From Bacteroidota bacterium (GTDB lineage Bacteria; Bacteroidota; Bacteroidia; Chitinophagales; JADJOU01), in NCBI GenBank assembly GCA_016713645.1, contig JADJOU010000038.1:1-64000 (forward strand): a DNA stretch of 64,000 bases, read 5' to 3'. The position numbers and the translations under genes were made by a program. The notes below the pieces were generated by a model, which worked only from the letters and a program-made list of their open reading frames with translations, had not been told where the DNA came from and searched no databases. This document shows positions 1 to 9,351 of the stretch, piece by piece (position 1 is the first letter of the stretch; each line of letters begins with the position of its first letter).

Positions 1-287
1 AACAACTAAGATTTCAAGTTGAGCCTGGAAGGCTACGAACAATGAAATCGCTGTTGCACGGAACCGTATCAATTAAAACTTAAAAATCATTATGGATTGC
101 GACTAACCGGAGTCTACTTTGTTTGCTATGGAAGAATAATCTGAAAATTTGTTTTTCCCTTTTGCATATATATTGAATTTTCGCATATTCTATCTATTTC
201 TTCTTTACTTATTATCTTTTAGGTTTGAGCCATTGCAGCGGTTAGTCGCTTCTGTAGCGTCTTTTCAAAACAATATTTTAGCAAATT

Positions 288-1735
288 TCAAGATTCACTT
301 TCATCGCATTCGGTGGACCCTTTTTTAGGTATTACTGCCACTATCACCATCGATTCTTTTTGCAATGCACAGTACAATGGTTGATAGTTTTGCAATTGTC
401 TTGCATCACTCTTTTCCAAAGGCTTTGATTCGTTAAATAGTTCTTTGATAATGGGAATGCTGGTCTTCTTGGTCGTGCTGCTCAAGATGCCGTAATGCCT
501 GATTCGCACAAAGTTCTTAGGCAAGATGAGCATCGCAAATCTCCCGATAAATTCTAGCGCATCGAGCGTCAAATTCCTTCTTCTTCGCCTCATCTTTATA
601 ATCCTTGTATTCAAAAGTGATGGTATTTTCATCGATGTTAGTGATTCGTCTATTGCTTATAGCAATTTTATGCGTGTATCGTCCGATATATTCCATCACG
701 CTCTCTGCATTTGCCAAATGGTCGTTTCGGCATAGACTCACCCAGTCTTTCTTGTAAGCAGTATTGAGGATATTCTTATCAATATCTCTAAATCTTCTTT
801 CTGATTATAGCGAGATACTTTGCGCGAAATACTTTGCTCATCGCCTTTACCGAAACAAGTATTTACCCTTCGTTTTGGCGTATTTCCATTGATTAAGCTT
901 TTCGTCAAATCCTCCTTGCGGAATTACACAATGCAAAATGTGGATGTAGGGATAATTGCTGCCCGCACCCCGTTACAAATTTTCTTTACTTTGTCTCATG
1001 AAATGGTATTACGTTTATGTATTGCAAAGTGAACAGATCAATCTTGGTATATTGGATATACTAAAGGATATTAAAAGATTGATTGAACATAATAGTGGAA
1101 AATTTCTATGGTAACATCAACAAAAGAAGCCATACAATCTTATATATTGTGAAGCTGCTTTTAAATAAAATGGGATGCAATGGCAAGAGAAAATATCTAA
1201 AAAGTGGAATGGGAAGAAAATATTTAAAAATAGATTAAAAAATCAGTTGGAAAAAATTTGTAACGGGGCAAGAGTATGGAGGATGCTGATCATTCCTGTT
1301 CTAGCGTTCAAGATGTCGGTTATCTTTTGCAAATATGTCTATCACCCGCCAAGATAAGCCAAATGGGCATCATAGCTATATCTTGGGTTTGCGGCTACAC
1401 CAATTGATTGAATGTATCGGGCAATGTAAAAACCACGTGAAAATATTTGACAGGAAGCAATTCTGTCCTGCGCTTTTCCAATCCATAGCTTCTCGCTGTC
1501 TCCCCTTGACACTTTGGACAATGGCGGTTTCTACAGCTGTTATAGCTGATGCTTTGTTGTTCCACAATCTGTGCAGACAGATTTATGTCCTCCAAGGGCG
1601 GCGGTTCGGTATAGCCGAACCGCACTCATGGGTCCTCAATTGCCATGAATTGATCTTGAGTTGGTGTTCTACTTTAATCCAATGTTGCTGAAGCAGATTT
1701 CCCACTTCATATCCTGTTCTCACTTTTGTTTGGGA
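288..1735 (-). pseudogene. IS91-family transposase, shattered
   Basis: Read on the minus strand with frame jumps, the family landmarks appear in order. First comes an N-terminal zinc-binding segment near 1395-1625 (SYNSCRNRHCPKCQG, then LLPVKYFHVVFTLPD). Next is a central part near 800-990 that reads like the LHCVIPQGGF region. Then comes YIGRYTHKIAISNRRI near 640-690, followed by FIGRFAMLILPKNFVRIRHYG near 480-555. These are diagnostic of IS91/Y2 (HUH-type) transposases. At least four frame changes and stops separate the pieces, so no intact product is possible. The N-terminus near 1700-1735 is placed only from the residual match (inQINSWQ-like region) and is approximate. Confidence 0.75.
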
Positions 1736-1789
1736 TACAAGGTGTCAAGTGGACTAAATGGATTAATTGGCTCGCTATTGGCGGCACGT

Positions 1790-2741
1790 GTAAATACAAA
1801 TTCTAATGTGGTTTCAATTGGAACTATCACCTAATAAGTTTTTTATTGTGAGAATATTCAATCCATCTTCCAACAGATCCAGGGTATAGGTATGCCTCAA
1901 AGTATGCACACTCATTGCTTTTTGATACCTGCTGCTTTTGCAGCTTCCCTTTACTGCCCATTGAACGCCGCGCTGTGAGTACCTGCTATCAAATTTCCGC
2001 CCGCTCTGTTCTCACGTGGCATTCCAAATAGATAATCAATGGGGTACTTCGCTACTGATATATTTTTTTATCCCGCGAATCAACGATATCTGATAAGGAA
2101 CATAGCGATCCCCATCCCCCTCCCCGAGTCTATCGAGGACGAGTAAAGGGTTCCCTTCTTGTCATAATCGATATGTGCCAGTCTGATAGTTGCGCACTTC
2201 CATGCATCGCAACCACCGCCAACCAGAAAGCCCAGTAATATGCGATGTTTCAACAATTTCGGAGCCATGAGTAAACGCCTCATCTCTCTGCTGCTCAATA
2301 CGACGGGCAAGCCGCCTCACTTCTTGATAGAAGAAGGGCAATGCGCTTACTCATTTAACTTCTTCCAATCGAAATAGAAAACGCAAACTTATACATGGAA
2401 TGTTTGAAATAGCTCTCTGAAGGCGTATTGTGTTGCTGTTGGACATGATAGAGATAATCGGAGATTTGGTCTTCATCCAATTCAGTAGGCAAGCACTCAA
2501 AGCGCAAGACGAGTTTGGCGAGGTGCTGGGCGTAATTTCGATAGGTGCTTCTGCTCTTACCAGAGATGGATATACGCGACTTAAATTTTTCTAATTGATC
2601 AGAAAATTGTGGTACTTTAGCGATGCGAGAGCAACTAAAGATTCGGTAGGCTTTTTTTTGTGTCATGATATTTAAATTTTGATGAACTATAAAATGTACT
2701 GATACTTGAGAAAATGCTACCGAAGGTTTAGTGAACAGCAA
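1790..2741 (-). pseudogene. Tyrosine recombinase/integrase, shattered
   Basis: The N-terminal core-binding half reads in one frame (2355-2741), with helical SAM-like sequence around KSRSTYRNYAQHLAKLVLRF. The start of the catalytic half reads at 2080-2310 (PVVLSSREMRRLLMAPKLLK, KHRILLGFLVGGG). A C-terminal piece near 1860-2000 gives VHTLRHTYTLDLLEDGLN, matching the HxxR active-site box of tyrosine recombinases. The pieces lie in different frames. The tyrosine nucleophile region could not be confirmed. It lies directly upstream of the IS91 transposase and was probably part of the same element. Confidence 0.7.
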
Positions 2742-2899
2742 ACACCCCTATCTGGGCATCGTAGTCCACATGAAATTTTGTCTTCTCAAAATATTTTTAG
2801 GTGCATAGAGTAAATTAGTAGTCATAAATCCCGAACAGCGGGTGGCTGCAAACCTTACCTGCTAACAATGCGAGACACGTCCTTAATTCCAAATCTCAA

Positions 2900-3360
2900 T
2901 CACTCTACGCTTAAAGCATTTGCGAAGAAATCATCTTGTGGAAAGAAAGAGTAATCAAAGCATTGCTTGTAAATCTTAGATAACCTTTCAAGTACAGTTT
3001 CAAACCATTTTTTGTACTGCTCTTCCAAAGCATAATTTTGAAGTGTAAATACTTAATGGTTGTTTCTGTTTTACTAAACGGAACGTATCTCATACTTTCA
3101 ATACGCTTTTCAAAACCTAACATTCCCTGATACGGTCTCACTATTTGACCTATTATAAATTCCGTGATATTGGTCGTTGTGAAGAACGGCAGCAGGTAAC
3201 ACTGTATTGCCGTCATTGCGGCCTGACGACAAATTTTCAACTGTGTCATATTATATTTATCTTTTAATTGATATTCAACTTTGTTTTCCAAATGCCGCAA
3301 CGGAACGGCAAGGGTCATTTTTGCGTTATAGCCAATCAGCGCGTGATACAAGACGATCAA
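2900..3360 (-). pseudogene. Unrecognised protein, probably frameshifted
   Basis: A minus-strand frame of about 149 codons opens at 3360. Its last 40 codons look unnatural, while the neighbouring frame gives a better protein-like ending (YALEEQYKKWFETVLERLSK, then FFPQDDFFANALSVE and a stop at 2900). A frame break near 3030 is therefore likely. I recognise no family. The helical, charged C-terminus suggests a cytoplasmic protein. It sits between the IS91 remnant and non-coding sequence, so cargo of the mobile element is possible but unproven. Confidence 0.35.
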
Positions 3361-3378
3361 TGAAAATATCTTTCTCCC

Positions 3379-3546
3379 ATGACAATAATCTCAACATTAT
3401 TTTCCTGCTCGTCCGGCAAGCAGCCTGACTTAGTATCTAAAGACAAGGACACGGTTGCGACAGATCAAAGCGTCAAACCAATTAATCAGGTGGACACTGA
3501 CAAAAAAAAGAATCCCAGAAATACCCGGTGGATAAAGGACAGCTGA
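3379..3546 (+). CDS. Short lipoprotein-like ORF, probably a remnant
   Basis: A 55-codon frame starts MTIISTLFSCSSGKQPDLVS. The LFSC|SSG stretch looks like a lipoprotein lipobox followed by a charged, Lys/Asp-rich linker. An upstream ATG at 3360 in another frame (MKISF) may be the true start, with an indel in the signal peptide. The tail has no recognisable domain and downstream sequence is not clearly coding. It could be the front end of a decayed lipoprotein gene; chance is also possible. Confidence 0.35.
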   Translation: MTIISTLFSCSSGKQPDLVSKDKDTVATDQSVKPINQVDTDKKKNPRNTRWIKDS

Positions 3547-4822
3547 CGCAAGTAATTATATGGTCGACATAACTTTCATGACGAATATCTTCTTTATTGG
3601 TTTATCACGGACAATGATAGTATTATTATGTCTAGCACCATAGTGCTTATATAGACAGCGTTGAACTCTTTGGTCTTATAAAACGGACTGCTTATTAAAC
3701 ATGGACATGCTTGAAAAATCACATGGACTAAAAACCATCCCAAAAAGGAGATTCGGGCCTCCTCCTACAAATTAACTAATGACAGCACATTAAAGGTGAC
3801 TTATTTTTCTCCAGAGTGGCAAACAATATGTTAATCAAGTTGCAAAAGACACGATCTTTCCCAAATACTTTAAAAATATAAATAGACATTATAAACCTGG
3901 CGCTTACTGGCTATAACAGCACCTACAAGAAATGCCGCGCATTTCGGTATTGTAAATTCAAGTGACATTCGTACTTTAAAAACACGGACAGCGGCACAAC
4001 TTGTAGCCGCTAAACGTTGAGAGCGCATGCTAAAAGGACACTGACAACATAATTGATCTTGAGAAAGAATAATGAAAAAAAAATTCTTACAACAGTTTAA
4101 ATAAAAGTTAATGACACAGAGAATAATACCATTGATAGAAGATGAGAAAATAGAGTGGTTTGTATTGCATTTGCCATATCGACAAAAGATGTTGACGACA
4201 TACGGATTAATTTATAAAGATAGCTCTTTGTATCAACAAGTGATTCCCAAAGAAATAATCGAAAATATAGAAAATATGCTGTGCTGAAGCATCAAGAATA
4301 GCCTGTCGTTTTTTATTGAATTTATGGGATTAGGGGTACAAATAAATATGGTGAACTTACTGAGAAAACAAATTATCACAAAGAATCAGATGGAAATTCA
4401 TATGAAATCAAGATTATTGATTTAGAGGAAATGGGTAACCCTAAATGATTTAAAAGCTGATGAGAAAAAAATTATTAGAAAGAACGAATTTGAAAGTACA
4501 TAAAGCAACAGCTCATTTAACTCTATAAAGCTCCATATGGCGGAGAACATGAAATAATTTATGACAGTGTTGAATTAATAAACCGATTATTAAAAACCCA
4601 TTTGTATGACATTGTTAACTCAAATAGTCAGTTCCATTGTTCTCCTCCTCTGCCGCTCAGCCATTCCACAAAGGGACGCAGAGCATAGTTTAACAGCTAG
4701 ATGATTTACCAATATTAAAAAGCAATTTCAGCATAAAGTTAAATAAGGGTATAAGCGATAATCAAACTTTTATTTATTCATTAGAAATTTATTTCGACAT
4801 TTAATAAAACGAAATAAGTCCT
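3547..4822. other. Long stretch with little coding evidence
   Basis: Only short open frames occur on both strands. The best is at 4111-4287 (+). Around 4350-4450 one plus frame gives a short protein-like run (NKYGELTEKTNYHKESDGNS) that ends quickly. This looks like an extension of the decayed neighbourhood rather than a functional intergenic region. I saw no RNA gene, terminator or clear promoter. Confidence 0.5.
4111..4287 (+). CDS. Small hypothetical ORF (58 codons)
   Basis: The frame begins MTQRIIPLIEDEKIEWFVLH and ends ENIENMLC. Its composition is protein-like (amphipathic, no low complexity), and the ATG follows an A-rich stretch, as is common for Bacteroidota starts. No family is recognised. 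Given the decay around it, it may be the N-terminus of a longer broken gene: sequence after its stop reads plausibly in other frames for about 150 bases. Confidence 0.35.
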   Translation: MTQRIIPLIEDEKIEWFVLHLPYRQKMLTTYGLIYKDSSLYQQVIPKEIIENIENMLC

Positions 4823-5237
4823 ATGTCACATCCATCCAACCCTGTCATCTATTTTGAAATACCCGTGCTCGATATAGACAGAGCGATGGCGCTTATACAA
4901 GACCGTATTCAATTTTGAATTTAATAGAGAAATCATAGACCATTATGAAAGGCGACTTATTTCCTTTTGTGGATGGGGAGTCGGGAATACCTCAGCATTG
5001 GCAAAAGGAGATATCTATAAGCCCACTGTTGAAGGTGTTTTGATTTATTTCAAGACAGAGAATATCGAAGAATCCATGAAACTCGCCAGTACAAACGGTG
5101 GACAAATGCTGCATCCAATTACAGATAATGGGATTGGACTCGTAGGAATTTAAAGATACGGAGGGAATAGAATTGCACTGTTTCAATCAAATGTTGAAAT
5201 TTTCATTATTGTCAGACTTGTTTTTAAGTCAATGTAA
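4823..5237 (+). pseudogene. VOC-family (glyoxalase-like) protein, frameshifted
   Basis: The start MSHPSNPVIYFEIPVLDIDR is the first beta strand of a vicinal-oxygen-chelate domain, with the typical YFEIPVxDxxRA. After a frame jump the sequence gives GWGVGNTSALAKGDIYKPT, then GVLIYFKTENIEESMKLAST, NGGQMLHPITDNG and, in another frame, DTEGNRIALFQS. These are the standard VOC landmarks in order. At least three one-base breaks are present. VOC proteins of this size act as metal-dependent lyases, isomerases or resistance proteins; the substrate cannot be told. It heads a VOC / DUF1905 / VOC / TfoX cluster on the plus strand. Confidence 0.7.
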
Positions 5238-5272
5238 TTTCATTAATTTCTAAAAAACTCAACCAATAATAT

Positions 5273-5577
5273 ATGACAAATGGCGTAAAATACCAATTCA
5301 CCAACAAACCTGGCGATACGATGGACCAAATGGTTGGTGTTTTATTTCCTTCCTCAAGAAATGTCAAGGATATTCGAGCTCATTTCAAACAGGATGAAGA
5401 GGGTTGGGGAAGGTTAAAGGCAACAGCCAAGGTGGGCAATTCTGAATGGAAAACGGCGATTTGGTTTGATACGAAAGTGAATACCTATCTTTTGCCGCTG
5501 AAAGCCACAATAAGACAAAAGAGAAGGTTGAATTGGATAATCAAATAACTGAGTTTATGGATATAGGTTTTAATTAA
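5273..5577 (+). CDS. DUF1905 domain protein (frameshift near the C-terminus)
   Basis: About 100 residues. The motif WKTAIWFDTKVNTYLLPLKA is characteristic of DUF1905, a small beta-barrel-like domain often fused or adjacent to YdeI-type proteins. The open frame runs to 5548, but the last residues look wrong. A one-base shift near 5519 (AAAAGAGAAGG) gives the better ending KEKVELDNQITEFMDIGF with a stop at 5577. The start is the ATG at 5273, 35 bases after the preceding VOC remnant. It lies between two VOC genes; such clusters are common, but the biochemical role of DUF1905 is not known to me. Confidence 0.65.
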
Positions 5578-5612
5578 ACTATTATATTTGAATAAAATTA
5601 AAATACAACGCT

Positions 5613-5980
5613 ATGAAAAATGCATTGAATTGGTTTGAAATTCCCGTCACAGATTTTGCACGGGCAAAGAAATTTTACGAAATATTATTTGACGCTGAAG
5701 TTATGGAAATGCCCATTTCCAGGTGGTATGTATGGCATGCTCCCTGAGATATGCAAGAAGGCGTTGGCGGTGGAATCGTGCAAATTGTGGGATTTACACC
5801 TTCACAAATGGAACCATTGTCTATCTCAATGGAGGAGATGATTTTAAACATTCCATTGGCAAAAATTGAAAAGGCAGGAGCGAAAATTTTAATGCCAAAA
5901 CATCCATCAGGCAAAATGGATTTATGGCATATTTTATAGATACGGAAGGCAATAGAGTGGCATTGCATTCCATGAAATAA
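5613..5980 (+). pseudogene. Second VOC-family protein, frameshifted
   Basis: The N-terminus MKNALNWFEIPVTDFARAKK and FYEILFDAEVMEM are typical of the VOC fold. The sequence then breaks near 5747 and resumes in another frame with QEGVGGGIVQIVGFTPSQME and LAKIEKAGAKILMPKHPSGK. It breaks again before DTEGNRVALHSMK, which ends at 5980. About 122 residues when mended, normal for a single VOC domain. It is a paralogue of the gene at 4823. The missing segment around residue 45 may also include a small deletion. Confidence 0.7.
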
Positions 5981-5988
5981 TTTCAAAT

Positions 5989-6320
5989 GGCCTATAACGA
6001 AGAATTAGCAGATAGAGTGCGAGAGCGATTGGCGGACCTCCCAATGTTGTTGAAAAACCGATGATGGGTGGATTGACTTTTATGTACAATGACAAAATGT
6101 GTGTGGGCATTATCAAAGATGAACTGATGTGCCGCATTGATCCTGCAATACAGGATGAATGTCTTGAAAAATTAGGTTGCCGAAATGGACTTTACAAAGC
6201 GACCTATGAAGGGCTATGTGATGATAGAAGAAGTGGAATGAGATCAGAGAACGATTTTAATTATTGATTGACTTGGCGCTTGACTTTAACCAACGAGCGA
6301 ACTCGTCGAAGAAAAAGTAG
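5989..6320 (+). pseudogene. TfoX N-terminal-domain protein, frameshifted
   Basis: The mended sequence starts MAYNEELADRVRERLADLPN and continues VVEKPMMGGLTFMYNDKMCV, GIIKDELMCRID, MDFTKRPMKGYVMIEE and ends WIDLALDFNQ with a Lys-rich tail. This is the stand-alone TfoX/Sxy N-terminal domain found in many Bacteroidota, as opposed to full-length Sxy competence regulators. Three one-base breaks are needed (near 6040, 6190 and 6265). Starts 8 bases after the second VOC gene, so it probably shared a transcript with it. A role in competence should not be assumed for the short form. Confidence 0.7.
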
Positions 6321-6960
6321 GTCCATGTATCAATAAAAGTGAGAATTAAATATCGCTTAGTATCGTGATGTTTTTTATAGACTCACAATTGCCAAAATCA
6401 CTATTGCTCAAGGCAACCAATCAAGGAGATTTGACATATTGACCGATATGTTAAACCAAAATCCACTTCATTCGGAGCATGACTAGAGTGATGTTTGATC
6501 GAATGAATGAATACTCTGCCAGTGAAGGAATCAATCGCATATCGTCATTTGCACTTTGTTGCGAAGGGCTTTACACTTCGCAGAGAATATGTCGCCCTTT
6601 CAGGGCTCGCATCGAATTATAGCCCTGAAAGGGCGACATACATCAGTGAGGCGGCGTCGCCCCTCACTATTCAAAATCACAAATCTAAAGCGCAGTCAGT
6701 TGCTAGTTGTTGGTTATTGGGAACATCGTCGGAATTCTATATTCAGAATAAAAATCGTATACCCAGAATGGTGTTTGGTGTCTGGAGTCTGGTGCCTGGA
6801 GCGTTATTGAAATTATACTTACCAAAATAACTAAATTCCACTAAATCTAATCGTCCACTGCACTTTGTACCGTGTCCTAACTTAGTTGCGGAGGATTGAA
6901 AATAATTCGTACATCGTAAATCTTCAATAAGTTTAATTATATTTGTATAAAACAGTTCGT
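6321..6960. other. Spacer with dispersed word-like repeats
   Basis: No gene recognised. Frames over 6507-6830 are explained by repeats, not by a protein. The spacer contains a perfect 19-bp inverted repeat (6589-6639). It also contains a GTCTGGAGTCTGG-type simple sequence (6771-6800) and two words that recur near 9 kb: GGAACATCGTCGGAATTCT at 6720-6738 and ATTCCACTAAATCTAATCGT at 6835-6854. ATTCGTACATCGTAAATC at 6907-6924 also has relatives near 9110 and 9223. Confidence 0.6.
6589..6639. repeat. Perfect 19-bp inverted repeat (REP-like hairpin)
   Basis: ATGTCGCCCTTTCAGGGCT at 6589-6607 is followed after 13 bases by its exact reverse complement at 6621-6639. Each arm contains a smaller internal palindrome (AGCCCTGAAAGGGC). 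No T-run follows, so it is not a standard terminator. Size and GC content resemble mobile REP/BIME elements that RAYT transposases act on; a RAYT gene is present at 35042-35740. Confidence 0.75.
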
Positions 6961-7193
6961 ATGACAACAAAAGAATTAAAAACAGGTTTACGATAGTTTG
7001 GAATCCTTTGATGATGAGGTAATTTTGGAAGAGATTGATCGATTGCTTCAATTAAATAGTTCTAGAAAGAAAATTACATCTTTAATGAATCGCAATCACA
7101 AATTCTAGATGCAAGGGAAGCGGAAATAAAATCAGGCGTTTTTTTAACAGAAGAGGAAGCAGATAAAGAAGCGGAGAAATGGTTGAAAAGTGA
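6961..7193 (+). pseudogene. Antitoxin of a type II toxin-antitoxin pair, frameshifted
   Basis: Pieces in successive frames read MTTKELKTG, YDSLESFDDEVILEEIDRLL, QILDAREAEIKSG, then FLTEEEADKEAEKWLK. This is the usual small acidic antitoxin with an N-terminal helix pair and a C-terminal EEADKEAEKWL-type tail that wraps the toxin. Two or three one-base breaks interrupt it. It sits immediately before a ParE/RelE-type toxin remnant. The family assignment rests mainly on this context and on the tail. Confidence 0.55.
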
Positions 7194-7462
7194 GTTTGGT
7201 CTCATGAGGACTTTCGAGAGAGAAATGAAATTCTTGCTTATTGGAATGAAAGAATAAATCGAATGTTTATAGCATGAAGCTATTGGACTTAATTCGCACA
7301 ATAGAAACAATAAAATTGTTTCGCGAAATAGGTATTCCAACTGCTAGACCCGATACAAGATTGAAAATTGTAAGAGATTATTTTATCGTCTATAAAATTG
7401 AAAAGAGCGCCTCTTAATACTGTCTTTTGGGATGCAAGGGCAAGATCCAAACCAACTAAAAA
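7190..7462 (+). pseudogene. ParE/RelE-family toxin, frameshifted
   Basis: Mended pieces read VWSHEDFRERNEILAYWNER, SMKLLDLIRTIETIKLF, REIGIPTARPDTRLKIVRDY, FIVYKIEKERLLILSFWDAR and QDPNQLKI. This order (WS..A...L..I..Y, then P.IG..T..P..R.......Y.I.Y.I......I...WD.RQ.P) is the ParE/RelE toxin fold. Breaks lie near 7275, 7408 and 7440. The exact start is lost in the junction with the antitoxin. With both partners broken the pair is probably inactive, unless the breaks are sequencing errors. Confidence 0.65.
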
Positions 7463-7712
7463 TATCATCTTATTATCGCATAGAAAAGTTCAATTCACTT
7501 ATTAGGCAGTTTTTGATGATAAAGCATTCTTTGCTTCTAAGATATGATCGAAATTTTGTCCGTTTATCTATCTTTATGCTGCACATGTCTCCAAACCGCG
7601 TTTTTTATCTAATAATTTGTTTTTATTTATATTCGGCAATTATTGAATCGTGTTTTTTCCAAATTAAACATTGTAAATCAGCATCGAGTATGGGCAATTC
7701 TTAAATAACAAT

Positions 7713-8945
7713 ATGACAACAAAAATTTTACTTCTAATAATTTCGCTTTTCACAATTATCGGAAATGCCTCAGCGCAGTATTGCACCAGCAATAAAAGGT
7801 ATACGGATGCAATTCTTCGACTCTAGTCAAATATCGATTGCGCAAACATTCAATATGGAATTGCCCAAGACTTTCAAGGAAATCCAGATACTTTGCGTTT
7901 GACCTCTATTATCCAAATCTGACCATCGATACTCTCTTCAAATGGCCCATTCATTCTCTTGTTTCATGGAGGTGCTTTTCCTCTGGGGATAAACAAACTC
8001 GAGACATCAGGATTGGTGTATTCACTTCTAGCCATGAGAGGTTTTGTCTGAGCCCGCAAATTATAGAATTGGGCATAATTTTACTGAATATGGGCAATAT
8101 AAAGTGAGTTACAGAGCCATTCAAGATGGGCATAGCTGCTCTGCGATTTATCGAATAGCGCAAAATACGGTGAGGTAGATACCAATTGGTTATTTGTTGG
8201 CGGTCAAAGCGCCGGTTCCTTTGCTCGCTTTGGGAATGGTTTATGCAGATCAATTTGAATTGGACAGCGTATCTCGTTGTATAATGCAATTTCAACGAGC
8301 GTTGAATTGGGAAATTTCCTCACATCGAGTAACAAATTTGACCAATAAATACACCATCAAAGGGATATTCAACAATTGGGAGGCAAAAACGAAATTGATA
8401 TGGATGAAAGGTTTCCCACGATTGCTTTTCACGGCGAACAAGATCCTACCGTCGCATTGACTTAGATACTTCTTTGCCAATTATTCCTCAGGGTTCAAGA
8501 TCGCTGCATGCTGAATTGACTGGAAAGAATATTTGCAGTGAACTGACGGTGGATAAAACAGGGGGTCATGGAATTTATAGGAATGCCAGCAGTAAATTTA
8601 GAGCAAAGAAAGAGCTGCTTCTTTAAACGCGTATTTTGCAAAACGTGTGCGAGCTTTATACGACAGATCAGTCGCATCAAACTGCTCAGCTTCTCCAAAT
8701 TTAAATGTAAATAATTTCTGATTCAAAAATGAAAGTGTTTCCCAATCCTTTTGATAAGTCGTTCCGCATTATTATGCTGAAGGTCTTTAAGATCTTAACC
8801 ATATGCAATAATGTTGGGCAAATAGTGTATGAAAGAGGCAGGATGGTGAGATCGAACTTGATTTAAATCCCGGAATTTATTTTCTACAAGCAAGGCATCT
8901 TGAATCCAATACATCATATTCACTAAATTGATAAAATTAGGGTAG
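7713..8945 (+). pseudogene. Secreted alpha/beta-hydrolase (esterase) with T9SS sorting domain, shattered
   Basis: It starts with a signal peptide (MTTKILLLIISLFTIIGNAS, cleavage after ...SAQ). After several breaks comes DTNWLFVGGQSAGS (about 8180-8225), a G-x-S-x-G nucleophile elbow. Next are YTIKGIFNNWGGKNEIDMDE-like text, TIAFHGEQDPTVALDLDT (the acid-residue region) and DKTGGHGIYRNASSKF (candidate catalytic His). A T9SS type A tail follows (KVFPNPFDKSFRI, then GEIELDLNPGIYFLQA). This order fits carboxylesterase/PHB-depolymerase-like secreted hydrolases. At least eight breaks make it non-functional as read. The stop is placed at 8943-8945 from the sorting-domain frame. Confidence 0.6.
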
Positions 8946-9351
8946 CGGTTTGTTTTTGGAGTCTGGAGTCTGGGTCTTTGGAACATCGGTGGAATTTGTA
9001 TCTGCCTTTCCCCAACCCTCTCCAAAGGAAAGGCGTCGCCCAGTGGAGATTTGTAAACTACATAATCGCAAATCCGAAATCACTCAATTCCACTAAATCT
9101 AATCGTAATTCGTATATCGTACATCGTAAATCCATCGGCATCGTAATTTGAAGTGGTTTCTGGTGTCCTGGTGTCTGTTATCTGGAACATTGGTGGAATT
9201 CTGTCCCGCAATAAAAATCGTAATTCGTATATCGTACATCGTAAATCAATTATCCTCTTTAAACTTTTTTAACTTTTTTTTATCACAAGCATTGTAATTC
9301 TAAGAAAATGAATTACCTTGCATTATATTGTTCATCTAAATAATTAGAATT
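8946..9351. repeat. Spacer made largely of dispersed repeat words
   Basis: It contains TTTGGAGTCTGGAGTCTGGG (8955-8974), a GGAACATyGGTGGAATT word at about 8978 and 9183, and a palindromic GC-rich word at 9005-9033 whose reverse complement occurs at 45233-45261. ATTCCACTAAATCTAATCGT is at 9087-9106. ATTCGTATATCGTACATCG occurs twice, near 9108 and 9222. No coding sequence was recognised. The last 60 bases hold the likely promoter of the DUF1800 gene. Confidence 0.65.
9292..9320 (+). promoter_or_regulatory. Candidate Bacteroidota promoter before the DUF1800 gene
   Basis: TTG at 9292-9294 is followed after about 18 bases by TACCTTGC (9313-9320). This is one T short of the Bacteroidota -7 consensus TAnnTTTG, with the right spacing to a -33 TTG. 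Given the many one-base deletions in this part of the sequence, the missing T may be an error. The ATG follows 31 bases downstream. Confidence 0.4.

Larger units (their letters stand above)
288..2741 (-). mobile_element. Remnant of an IS91-family element with its own tyrosine recombinase
   Basis: Two adjacent minus-strand gene wrecks, an integrase (upstream) and an IS91-type transposase (downstream), form a unit. Tyrosine recombinase plus IS91-family transposase is a known pairing in Bacteroidota. The element is broken by many indels and stops, so it is unlikely to move by itself. I could not define its terminal sequences; the limits given are those of recognisable coding remnants. Its position next to a series of decayed genes suggests this side of the window is an old insertion hotspot. 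Confidence 0.7.

Noticed and set aside
1335..1691. 118-codon plus-strand frame
   Set aside because: It is opposite the N-terminal zinc-binding part of the IS91 transposase, which explains the sequence better.
6507..6830. Two overlapping plus-strand frames of 84-107 codons
   Set aside because: They run through the 19-bp inverted repeat and dispersed words; the translation has no protein-like pattern and no family match.
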